From: Woeseiaceae bacterium
Lineage (GTDB): Bacteria > Pseudomonadota > Gammaproteobacteria > Steroidobacterales > Woeseiaceae
Reading direction: 5' to 3'
Assembly (NCBI GenBank): GCA_022866645.1
Contig: JALHUQ010000081.1
Location: 1 to 5,001, forward strand
DNA length: 5,001 nt
The notes under the pieces are model-generated. The model had not been told where the DNA came from. It saw only the letters and a list, made by a program, of their open reading frames with translations, and did no database searches. Positions 1-5,001 of the stretch are shown here, one piece after another; the first letter of the stretch is position 1, and the number at the start of each line of letters is the position of its first letter. The translations under genes were made by a program, and so were the position numbers.

Positions 1-143
1 TCCAGACGACCGGCGTCAAGCTGTCTGTATTCGCATTCCCAGCCAACAGCTTCGCTGGCTTCCTGCATCGCCTCGATGGCAGGGAAGTCCATCCTGATCG
101 ACTGCGCTGAAAAGTCTTGACTCGGTTGCGGGCTCGATTCCAT
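1..143 (-). CDS. Partial CDS, N-terminus resembling an AraC-family regulator
   Basis: An open minus-strand frame starts at ATG 143-141 and runs off the left edge, giving 47 codons. An in-frame TAG (144-146) lies directly before the ATG, so the gene cannot begin earlier; Met18 and Met26 are alternative starts. No clear Shine-Dalgarno sequence precedes the first ATG. The visible end of the peptide contains GWECEYRQLDAGRL. From memory this resembles the 'GWDxxxRQLxxGxF' block near the start of a group of AraC-type regulators with an N-terminal sensing region. The helix-turn-helix part would lie outside the window, so the family call rests on this short block alone. It lies on the same strand as the NERD gene, 136 bases downstream of it, and so is probably transcribed separately. 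Confidence 0.5.
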   Translation of the reverse strand, partial: MESSPQPSQDFSAQSIRMDFPAIEAMQEASEAVGWECEYRQLDAGRL

Positions 144-279
144 CTAACTAAAGATACCCGAAAACGTTGAATATTTCGGCCGCTGCTGCATGTTTATTTT
201 TGAATCCAAGACCGCTGGGCGATCGTTCCGCTCAGGGTCCGGGGCAGGACGATATAGCAGTCACTCGTAAACTCGAAAA

Positions 280-1026
280 TTACTTTGCACGATGCCGACG
301 CGCAAGGCTCGCGATGTGCTCTATGTCGGTTTGATGACTAACTGCAAGTCGCTCGATTTCGAGCCGGCCCACGCACATGGCCATCTGGTCTGATGACATC
401 AGTTCAGAATTCTGCGCGCCTACGTGGTCTGCGAATTCGAATGGATGGAATACTCCGGGAGGTATATCTGTCCTGAACTCTGCACTGCCGGAAAATACAA
501 CAATGTTTTTGATAATTCCATTTGGCAAGAAATCAAGCAGCTCTCTAACGGCCCGCACATGCCTACTATTTTGAAGAATTGGATTCTGAAGTTTGAATCG
601 AAATCGGTAGAGAACCTGAGTCCAGTTCTTACTCTTCGCGTTCGCAAATATCCAGCCACTGTAATGTTTAGTTTCAATCACAAATATTCCGAATCTCGAT
701 ACCAGAATGTGATCAATCTGAGTCGTGCCATCCTCCATTCGCATGGTGACATGATTCATAAGGTGATAGTCCGGTGCACTAAAGTTTTCCTCCAGTATTT
801 CGGACACTAGAGCCTCGCCGATATTCTGGACTCTTGAGAATTTTGGAGCCCTGCGTGGCGCACGAACCCAGCCGACGGTGGTGCCAATTGCCGTTGCGAT
901 CGATACCAAAACATAAAGTACGACCATGTCGTGCTGATCCAGGCCGCCGAGAAACGTCGACATCGGCTCGACCACGAAGTCGTCGAAAAGAATTAGAGCT
1001 CTATCGACTAGAGATTCGATATTCAC
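280..1026 (-). CDS. Membrane-anchored NERD (nuclease-related domain) protein
   Basis: This 248-residue protein starts at GTG 1026-1024 (an in-frame stop lies five codons upstream) and ends at TAA 282-280. Residues about 33-53 form one hydrophobic membrane segment followed by a basic stretch (RAPRRAPK), so the rest probably faces the cytoplasm. Residues about 65-165 match the NERD pattern: QNIGEALV (68-75), TQIDHILVSRFGIFVIETK (102-120) and NPILQNSRHVRAV (148-160). Asp105, Glu118 and Lys120 fit the D...ExK core of the PD-(D/E)xK nuclease fold to which NERD is related. The C-terminal 80 residues show no domain I recognise. NERD proteins are proposed to process DNA, but function is rarely proven; a role in defence or plasmid/phage biology is inference. 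The gene is AT-rich (421-720 about 42% GC) compared with the right-hand genes, suggesting acquisition. No good ribosome site precedes the GTG, so Met22 is a possible alternative start. Confidence 0.85.
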   Translation of the reverse strand: MNIESLVDRALILFDDFVVEPMSTFLGGLDQHDMVVLYVLVSIATAIGTTVGWVRAPRRAPKFSRVQNIGEALVSEILEENFSAPDYHLMNHVTMRMEDGTTQIDHILVSRFGIFVIETKHYSGWIFANAKSKNWTQVLYRFRFKLQNPILQNSRHVRAVRELLDFLPNGIIKNIVVFSGSAEFRTDIPPGVFHPFEFADHVGAQNSELMSSDQMAMCVGRLEIERLAVSHQTDIEHIASLARRHRAK

Positions 1027-1113
1027 AATGCCATACGCCTACGGAGTTGCTTCTTTGAGGAACCTAGATTATCGGCGTCAAAAAATTCTATCTATTCCGT
1101 ATGCCTCAATCAG

Positions 1114-1130
1114 TTGTCAATTATTGGCAA
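1114..1130. promoter_or_regulatory. 17-bp near-palindrome, possible operator upstream of the NERD gene
   Basis: TTGTCAATTATTGGCAA reads as TTGnCAAT-T-ATTGnCAA: two 8-base arms around a central base with one mismatched pair. It covers the TTGACA hexamer (minus strand, 1120-1115) about 90 bases upstream of the NERD GTG. The flanks repeat CAATCA in direct orientation at 1107-1112 and 1128-1133, 21 bases apart, or about two helical turns. The shape suits a dimeric repressor site. No regulator is identified, and the AT-rich background raises the odds of chance. Confidence 0.3.
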
Positions 1131-1268
1131 TCAATAATTCAGTGCGATATCAAAAATTACACTTCGTAGGAACGCTAACTATCTGTTTCTATGTTGCTTT
1201 TTCGCGGTGACATGAATAATTGGCGGAATTTAGCACCAGTTTCCTACCATATGAAGCTTTATGGCGCC

Positions 1269-1296
1269 CTTTAACACATTGACAAATATGCGAATT
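1269..1296 (-). other. Weak second dif-like (Xer) site
   Basis: Read on the minus strand, the arms are AATTCGCATAT and ATGTGTTAAAG around a 6-base centre, TTGTCA. Against the E. coli dif arms from memory (GGTGCGCATAA and TTATGTTAAAT), 7 of 11 and 8 of 11 bases match, but only 2 of 6 match in the centre. It lies in the same orientation as the stronger site at 1311-1338, with 14 bases between them. Overall identity (17 of 28) could occur by chance in a sequence this long, so only its position makes it notable. Confidence 0.2.
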
Positions 1297-1305
1297 CACT
1301 AACCG

Positions 1306-1479
1306 TCAATATTCGCGCTTGTATACATTATGCGCATATGCGCCGAGGGCAGTCAGCACCGACGGGTACCGCTGGTGTTGTTGCAAAGCGAGGCCTGCGT
1401 CGATCCGGACTCTGGGCAAATAAGTGAGTTCGCAGTTGCCCATGCTGGCATTCACGTCGCGTGTAATGGCAGTTAGCAC
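1306..1479 (-). pseudogene. 5' remnant of a dimethylargininase (DDAH)-type hydrolase gene
   Basis: A 57-codon frame starts at GTG 1479-1477 with a good ribosome site (AGGAGA, 7 bases upstream) and stops at TGA 1308-1306. Residues 4-46 include AITRDVNASMGNCELTYLP, RIDAGLALQQHQRYPSVL and TALG. They follow the N-terminal pattern of bacterial dimethylarginine dimethylaminohydrolase-type proteins (TRxVSxxxxxCELTxLxRxPID....QHxxYxxxLxxLG). These enzymes hydrolyse methylated arginines to citrulline plus an amine. Family members are about 250-260 residues; the catalytic His and Cys lie far beyond the point where this copy ends. After Gly46 the expected continuation (Val-rich strand, then the PDxVFVED block) is replaced by AYAHNVYKREY and a stop. 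The switch falls near 1340, where GC content drops and a dif-like motif begins. The start signals are intact, so a short peptide could still be made, but it cannot be an active enzyme. The start lies only 16 bases beyond the tRNA-Ala 3' end, so it may be co-transcribed with the tRNA. Confidence 0.72.
1311..1338 (-). other. dif-like Xer recombination half-site at the DDAH break
   Basis: On the minus strand, TGCGCATAATGTATA (1336-1322) is identical over 15 consecutive bases to positions 3-17 of the E. coli dif site as I recall it: most of the XerC-binding arm plus the whole 6-base central region (TGTATA). The arm that XerD would bind, CAAGCGCGAAT (1321-1311), matches the canonical TTATGTTAAAT at only 4 of 11 positions. 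It is therefore not a normal chromosomal dif. One canonical arm plus centre with a foreign second arm is the arrangement expected at one end of an element integrated by Xer recombination. The motif begins directly where DDAH-type similarity stops. Function is inferred, not shown. Confidence 0.5.
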
Positions 1480-1495
1480 AATTCGATCTCCTGTT

Positions 1496-1571
<76 letters not shown>

Positions 1572-1599
1572 ACGGATAAGACCTGACCTTCCGCCAATA

Positions 1600-2787
1600 T
1601 CAAGCGATCCTTCTCTGAAACTGATTGGCAACCTGCTCATCGTTGGACCCCGCCAACACCGTTACTGCTTCCTGCACAACAATATTTCGCCGTCCTAGCT
1701 CTGCCAGCAGATGCTCATAACAGCCCGCAGTCGCGCCGAGATACTCCGGTGGACAAATTCCCTTTCGGGTGAACATGCCCGCCAGCACCTGACGCGCCAC
1801 AATGGCACAGGTGTAGCCTGTGGTGCGTGCCATGGACGTCGTACCGGTCGCGGCATCGAAACGATCCAGCAAATAGAAATCGCGTCTTTCGTGCTTGCCA
1901 TGATGTTGGCCAGTCATGATGATCTGCATGACCGTCAAGTCGGCTTCGTTCTCCGCCAAGCGCCATTGCTCAATCAGCAACCTGGACGTGACATCGATCG
2001 GCCTTACCTTCGTGCCATCCACGTCTATGTATTCGGTATTGAAGAAGCCACTATCGCGAAACACCCGCGCCAGATTAGCGTGGCCTGGATACCGCATGGT
2101 TTTTTCTTTCATAAACGGTATATCCAGGGTGCGCGCAAGACTGCGCAAGCCATCCGTGTTGAAAGCCTCCAAAGTACCCACTCCCTTGAAGTCAATCAGC
2201 TCGACGTCAGACAGCGCGGGACGCACAACCAGCTCACCGTGCTCAACGAAGCGCGCCGGACGGGTAAATTCCGCCATCACGTCGATAGGCGAAAATACAG
2301 CCTTGTATTCGTATGGCCAGGAGCGCACCGCAGGCAGTCCACCGACCAGGCAAAGGAAGGAATCCACCCTGTCCATTTCCCTATGTACGTGCCCGGCAAT
2401 CACATTACTGAGGCCCGGAGCCACGCCACAATCCACAACCGCGGTAACGCCGCGCTGCTGCGCCAGACTGTCCAGATCAAACGGATCCTCGGCGAAAAAG
2501 GAAATGTCGACCACATTCTTGCCAGCTTCAATCACTCGCCTCAAGGTCTCGTAGCCTAAGTGGCCCGGCACCGCACTCACGACCAGATCAGCGTCGCCAA
2601 TAGCGGCTTTCAGACCGGCATCGCCCGAAATATCCTGACAGGCTAGCTGCAGACGAGCCTGATCGCGCAGCCTCGCCAATGGCTCCTCGGAGCGATCAAC
2701 GGCTTTCACAGACCATGTCTTTTCCGTGGCCAGATCTTTCGCAATTGCACCACCGACCAATCCACTGCCCAGCACCGTTACTCGCAT
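1600..2787 (-). CDS. Saccharopine dehydrogenase-family oxidoreductase, lysine 6-dehydrogenase-like
   Basis: This 395-residue protein has ATG 2787-2785, preceded by a good ribosome site (GGAGAG, 4 bases before the ATG), and ends at TGA 1602-1600. Residues 1-125 form a Rossmann domain. VLGSGLVGGAIAKDL (5-19) carries the GxGxxG nucleotide-binding loop (Gly7, Gly9, Gly12). Asp31 at the end of the second strand favours NAD over NADP. DADLVVSAVPGHLG (65-78), VDISFF (93-98) and VVDCGVAPGLSNV (117-129) are family blocks. The catalytic/C-terminal domain includes YKAVFSPIDVMAEFTRPARF (161-180), GVGTLEAFNTDGLRSL (202-217) and KEKTMRYPGHANL (227-239). These recall bacterial lysine 6-dehydrogenases, which oxidise the lysine epsilon-amine to allysine, and similar uncharacterised paralogues. 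Length is normal for the group and no disruption is seen. Lysine as substrate is inferred; another amino acid or opine is possible. It is divergent from the exported protein gene at 2973. Confidence 0.88.
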   Translation of the reverse strand: MRVTVLGSGLVGGAIAKDLATEKTWSVKAVDRSEEPLARLRDQARLQLACQDISGDAGLKAAIGDADLVVSAVPGHLGYETLRRVIEAGKNVVDISFFAEDPFDLDSLAQQRGVTAVVDCGVAPGLSNVIAGHVHREMDRVDSFLCLVGGLPAVRSWPYEYKAVFSPIDVMAEFTRPARFVEHGELVVRPALSDVELIDFKGVGTLEAFNTDGLRSLARTLDIPFMKEKTMRYPGHANLARVFRDSGFFNTEYIDVDGTKVRPIDVTSRLLIEQWRLAENEADLTVMQIIMTGQHHGKHERRDFYLLDRFDAATGTTSMARTTGYTCAIVARQVLAGMFTRKGICPPEYLGATAGCYEHLLAELGRRNIVVQEAVTVLAGSNDEQVANQFQRRIA

Positions 2788-2972
2788 GACGCTCTCCAGA
2801 ACACACTTAGATAGGTTTGATATGTTCCGGATAAGGGCGATCCAGCGTAATGCGGAGTTGTACTTATCTTACTGATTTACCACAATAAACTTCACAATGT
2901 GGAATGTTTCGTTGGGTGTCGTCCCGAGTTTGGTTATGCTGCCTCACTCCACACCGACCGGACGCTTAAAAT
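2788..2972. promoter_or_regulatory. Divergent intergenic region with CACAAT repeats
   Basis: These 185 bases separate two divergent genes and must hold both promoters. CACAAT occurs twice in direct orientation (2881-2886 and 2893-2898), and the block 2880-2902 is bounded by inverted CCACA/TGTGG, an operator-like layout. On the plus strand, TTGGGT (2912-2917), a 17-base spacer and TATGCT (2935-2940) form a weak sigma70-type promoter 32 bases before the ATG at 2973. On the minus strand, TTGTGG and TACAAC about 17 bases apart (2885-2857) are a weak candidate for the dehydrogenase gene. Neither promoter is strong by sequence, and no regulator is identified. Confidence 0.3.
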
Positions 2973-3656
2973 ATGCTTATTCGAATCGCCCTGTGCATGA
3001 CGTTGGCCCTCTGTCTGTTTGCGCCGGCACGCGCCAGCGAACTCGAGGGCGATCAACTGTATCGAGTATCGACAGTGCGCGCGGCTCCCGGATCGTTCCC
3101 GCAGCTGCTCGAACAAATAGCGTCGCTCAATACGTCGAAGCGCCCTCCACTCGTCATGCGTCACTCGCAGGGCGACCAATGGGACCTGCTGATCATCGAA
3201 GCGATCAAGCCTCCTGAAGCCATGATTGCCAGTTTTCTCGCACAACTGGATACGTTAATTGCTTTCGAAGAAGATCATTTCGCGTATGGGCCGCCCTGGG
3301 AAGCCGTGAAATCGGCCTACAACGACAATAGCTTCTATCACATCGAAATGTTCCAGGCCTTGGCGGGAAAAGCTGACGACCTGCTCGAGGAACGCCGCAT
3401 GGAAAACGCCTACCTGAGCGCTACAGGCCTGACGCCCAACATGATCTTTCGGCGTGCCGCGGGATCTGACGTCGATATTTTTACGATCGGCTTTCACAAG
3501 GACATCGAGGCGTTCGCGGCGGCGTCCGACATAAGCGATGAAGACAAGGAAGCGGCCGCGATCGAGGCTGGCTTCAAGGCGCGCTCCGATATTTCCTTCT
3601 ATCTGCGCACGCTGATTTCCAGCCATCACGATACCTTGGCCGTGAAGGCGAACTAG
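2973..3656 (+). CDS. Exported protein of unknown function with two similar halves
   Basis: This 227-residue protein starts at ATG 2973; a TAA in frame at 2967-2969 rules out an earlier start. No clear ribosome site precedes the ATG. Residues 1-21 are a Sec signal peptide (LIRIALCMTLALCLFAPARA) with cleavage predicted after ARA, so the mature protein is periplasmic or secreted. The mature part appears duplicated. The first half has LYRVSTVRAAPGSFPQLLEQI (split at residues 29-49), then PPLVMRHSQGDQWDLLII (58-75). The second has FYHIEMFQALAGKADDLLEE (121-140), then LTPNMIFRRAAGSDVDIFTIGF (split at 153-174). Each unit reads strand, Gly turn, amphipathic helix, then strand-turn-strand, as in dimeric alpha-beta barrel (ferredoxin-like) domains. 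I recognise no catalytic motif. It lies tail to tail with the MgtE gene, 21 bases between stops. The fold assignment is inference; function is unknown. Confidence 0.82.
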   Translation: MLIRIALCMTLALCLFAPARASELEGDQLYRVSTVRAAPGSFPQLLEQIASLNTSKRPPLVMRHSQGDQWDLLIIEAIKPPEAMIASFLAQLDTLIAFEEDHFAYGPPWEAVKSAYNDNSFYHIEMFQALAGKADDLLEERRMENAYLSATGLTPNMIFRRAAGSDVDIFTIGFHKDIEAFAAASDISDEDKEAAAIEAGFKARSDISFYLRTLISSHHDTLAVKAN

Positions 3657-3677
3657 TCGTCATTACGGGATCCGGAA

Positions 3678-5001
3678 TTACAACAAGACGACGCTCGCCA
3701 GACCGAGTACCAGCATGAATCCGCACATATCGGTTATGGTCGTTAAGAGCGGACCGGATGCGACCGCGGGGTCAACTTTAAGCCGCTTGAGCACCAGTGG
3801 CACCGCACCGCCGATGGATACTGCCACCACGGTATTGATGGAAAGTGCCGTTGCGACCACAAGGCTGAGCAATAAATCACCTTTCCATAGCCAGGCTGCC
3901 AGCCCGAGTAATATTCCGAGCGCCAGACCATTGATCGCGCCAACCACCATTTCCTTGCGCAATACTCGAAAGACGTCACGCGGAACGGCTGCCCCGAGCG
4001 TTAGTTCTCGCATACTGACCGCTACCGCCTGATTTCCAGAGCAACCGCTCATATCAGAAACGATCGGCAGAAAAACCGCCAATGCGATTACCGCGGTGAG
4101 TGTGTCTTCGTACATTGCGATAACGCTGGCAGCCATGATGTTCAGAACGATGTTCATACTCAGCCAGGCCAGACGTCGGCGAGATCGAATCCAAACCGGC
4201 ATGCTACGCAACTCGTCGCCGCCCATGATGCCAGCGGCTTTCAGGCTGTCGGATTCCACCTTTTCAGTCAGAGCCTCCAGCACCGCTCGTCGACGAACGA
4301 TGCCGCGCAGGTTGTAGCGGTCATCGACTACCGGGACAGCGGCGATATCATGTTCGTCAAAAAACTCCTCGAGCGCCTGCAAATCGGCGTTCGTTGTTAC
4401 GGTCAGTGCTGGCTTCGCGATAGTTCCGATCCTGATGTTCAGGTCACTGAAGACAAGGTCTCGAATACGAATGACGCCCTTCAATTTTTGTTTTCGAACG
4501 ACGACATAAATGTAATGGACGGTAAGGAATCCGTAGTCGCCCTCCTTCGACGTCAGGTCTTCTAAAACCTCACGTACCGTTGCGCTCATCGGATACGACA
4601 TAAACTCCGTCATCATGAGGCCGCCGGCGACGTCCGGCGAGAAAGCGCTCAGTTCACGGATCTCGAGGGCGTCCTCTTCCTCAAGTTGCTCGAGGATCGC
4701 GTCCGAGTCCTCTTTGGCCATTTCAGCAAGGACGTCGACTCGAAGGTCGCTGGCCATCTCCTCGACTATCGGTGCCACCTTGGCCGCCGGCATACTCTCG
4801 ATTAGATCGGCAGCGTGACTGCCCGGCATTTCTTCTATCAGCTCCGCCGCACGTTCTGCGGAGATTATCGAGAGCAGCGCGCGCTGTTCGTCTGCCGTCA
4901 GGTGAAATACGGCGTTCAGTAAATCGCCGGGATTCATTGAATCCAGCAGAGACTCCAGTTCGATTCCCGAATTACCGGTACGCAACAGGTCCTTAATCCG
5001 A
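3678..5001 (-). CDS. mgtE: MgtE-type magnesium transporter, N-terminus beyond window
   Basis: The frame ends at TAA 3680-3678 and stays open to the right edge, so the gene is 5'-partial. A TTG at 4985-4983 could be read as a start, but RIKDL precedes it in frame, so it is probably an internal Leu. Numbered from that TTG, 435 residues are visible; the family is usually about 450. Order: helical MgtE N domain (about 5-118, with repeats such as MPGSHAADLIESMP); CBS domain 1 (about 126-183); CBS domain 2 (about 187-243, with HDIAAVPVVDD); plug helix (about 244-270); then five membrane segments (about 272-292, 295-312, 345-367, 371-397, 413-435). FLPIVSDMSGCSGNQ (305-319) and TTITDMCGF (415-423) are transporter signatures. 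Asp419 sits where the pore Asp that binds Mg2+ lies in characterised MgtE. The N and CBS domains sense cytoplasmic Mg2+ and close the pore when it is abundant. No frameshift is seen. Confidence 0.93.
   Translation of the reverse strand, partial: RIKDLLRTGNSGIELESLLDSMNPGDLLNAVFHLTADEQRALLSIISAERAAELIEEMPGSHAADLIESMPAAKVAPIVEEMASDLRVDVLAEMAKEDSDAILEQLEEEDALEIRELSAFSPDVAGGLMMTEFMSYPMSATVREVLEDLTSKEGDYGFLTVHYIYVVVRKQKLKGVIRIRDLVFSDLNIRIGTIAKPALTVTTNADLQALEEFFDEHDIAAVPVVDDRYNLRGIVRRRAVLEALTEKVESDSLKAAGIMGGDELRSMPVWIRSRRRLAWLSMNIVLNIMAASVIAMYEDTLTAVIALAVFLPIVSDMSGCSGNQAVAVSMRELTLGAAVPRDVFRVLRKEMVVGAINGLALGILLGLAAWLWKGDLLLSLVVATALSINTVVAVSIGGAVPLVLKRLKVDPAVASGPLLTTITDMCGFMLVLGLASVVLL

Larger units (their letters stand above)
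1027..1305. other. AT-rich non-coding stretch upstream of the NERD gene
   Basis: About 280 bases between the NERD start and the DDAH-type remnant hold no convincing gene. GC is low (18 of 60 bases at 1081-1140, 21 of 60 at 1141-1200). It must contain the NERD promoter. A perfect TTGACA lies on the minus strand at 1120-1115 and a GATAAT at 1073-1068, but they are too far apart to form one sigma70 promoter and neither has a good partner. Only very short minus-strand frames are present, such as a 12-codon one from an ATG near 1214. A 60-codon plus-strand frame (1028-1210) has no ribosome site and resembles no family I know. Confidence 0.6.

Noticed and set aside
210..239. Hairpin (GACC-CTGGGCG / CGCTCAG-GGTC, 7-base loop) downstream of the NERD gene
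   Set aside because: On the NERD transcript strand it has a bulge and an A-C mismatch and no U-tract follows, so a factor-independent terminator is not supported.
1028..1210. Plus-strand frame of 60 codons in the AT-rich stretch
   Set aside because: No ribosome site, no recognisable motif, and it occupies the region that must hold the NERD promoter; AT-rich DNA alone could leave such a frame open.
1576..1603. TTGATA with 16-base spacer and TCTTAT upstream of tRNA-Ala
   Set aside because: The -10-like hexamer ends only 4 bases before the mature tRNA 5' end, which would place the start site inside the tRNA; co-transcription with the dehydrogenase gene is as likely.
1711..2559. Long plus-strand open frame of 282 codons opposite the dehydrogenase gene
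   Set aside because: It is the antisense shadow of an intact, well-recognised gene; its translation resembles no family and it has no ribosome site.
3656..3692. Inverted GTCGTC/GACGAC between the convergent exported-protein and mgtE genes
   Set aside because: The 6-base arms are 25 bases apart, the right arm lies within mgtE, and there is no T-tract; not a credible bidirectional terminator.

Overview
The window looks like chromosomal DNA from a moderately GC-rich gammaproteobacterium. This is inferred from the style of the MgtE and saccharopine-dehydrogenase-type proteins and from a sequence block identical to part of the gammaproteobacterial dif site. Hand counts of sample 60-base lines give about 57-65% GC in the right-hand genes. 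The left part differs: 421-720 is about 42% GC, and 1081-1140 only about 30%.

Layout, left to right. (1) 1-143, minus strand: the first 47 codons of a gene running off the left edge, resembling the N-terminus of a group of AraC-type regulators. (2) 280-1026, minus: a membrane-anchored NERD (nuclease-related domain) protein of low GC. (3) 1027-1305: AT-rich DNA with no convincing gene; it holds a 17-bp near-palindrome and a weak dif-like site. (4) 1306-1479, minus: a 57-codon open frame whose first ~46 residues look like the start of a dimethylargininase (DDAH)-type hydrolase. The similarity stops abruptly near 1340, where a 15-base match to the XerC arm and central region of dif begins. (5) 1496-1571, minus: tRNA-Ala with anticodon CGC. 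(6) 1600-2787, minus: a full-length saccharopine/lysine-dehydrogenase-type oxidoreductase. (7) 2788-2972: a divergent intergenic region. (8) 2973-3656, plus: an exported protein of unknown function with two similar halves. (9) 3678-5001, minus: an MgtE-type Mg2+ channel/transporter whose true start probably lies beyond the right edge.

Interpretation. The ancestral order was probably dehydrogenase, tRNA-Ala, DDAH-type gene, all on the minus strand. The DDAH-type gene now survives only as its 5' end, and the AT-rich block carrying the NERD gene takes over at the break. The dif-like half-site at that junction suggests, but does not prove, that an element using the host XerC/XerD recombinases inserted or rearranged here. 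The remaining genes (dehydrogenase, exported protein, MgtE) look like ordinary housekeeping or accessory chromosomal genes and form no evident shared pathway.
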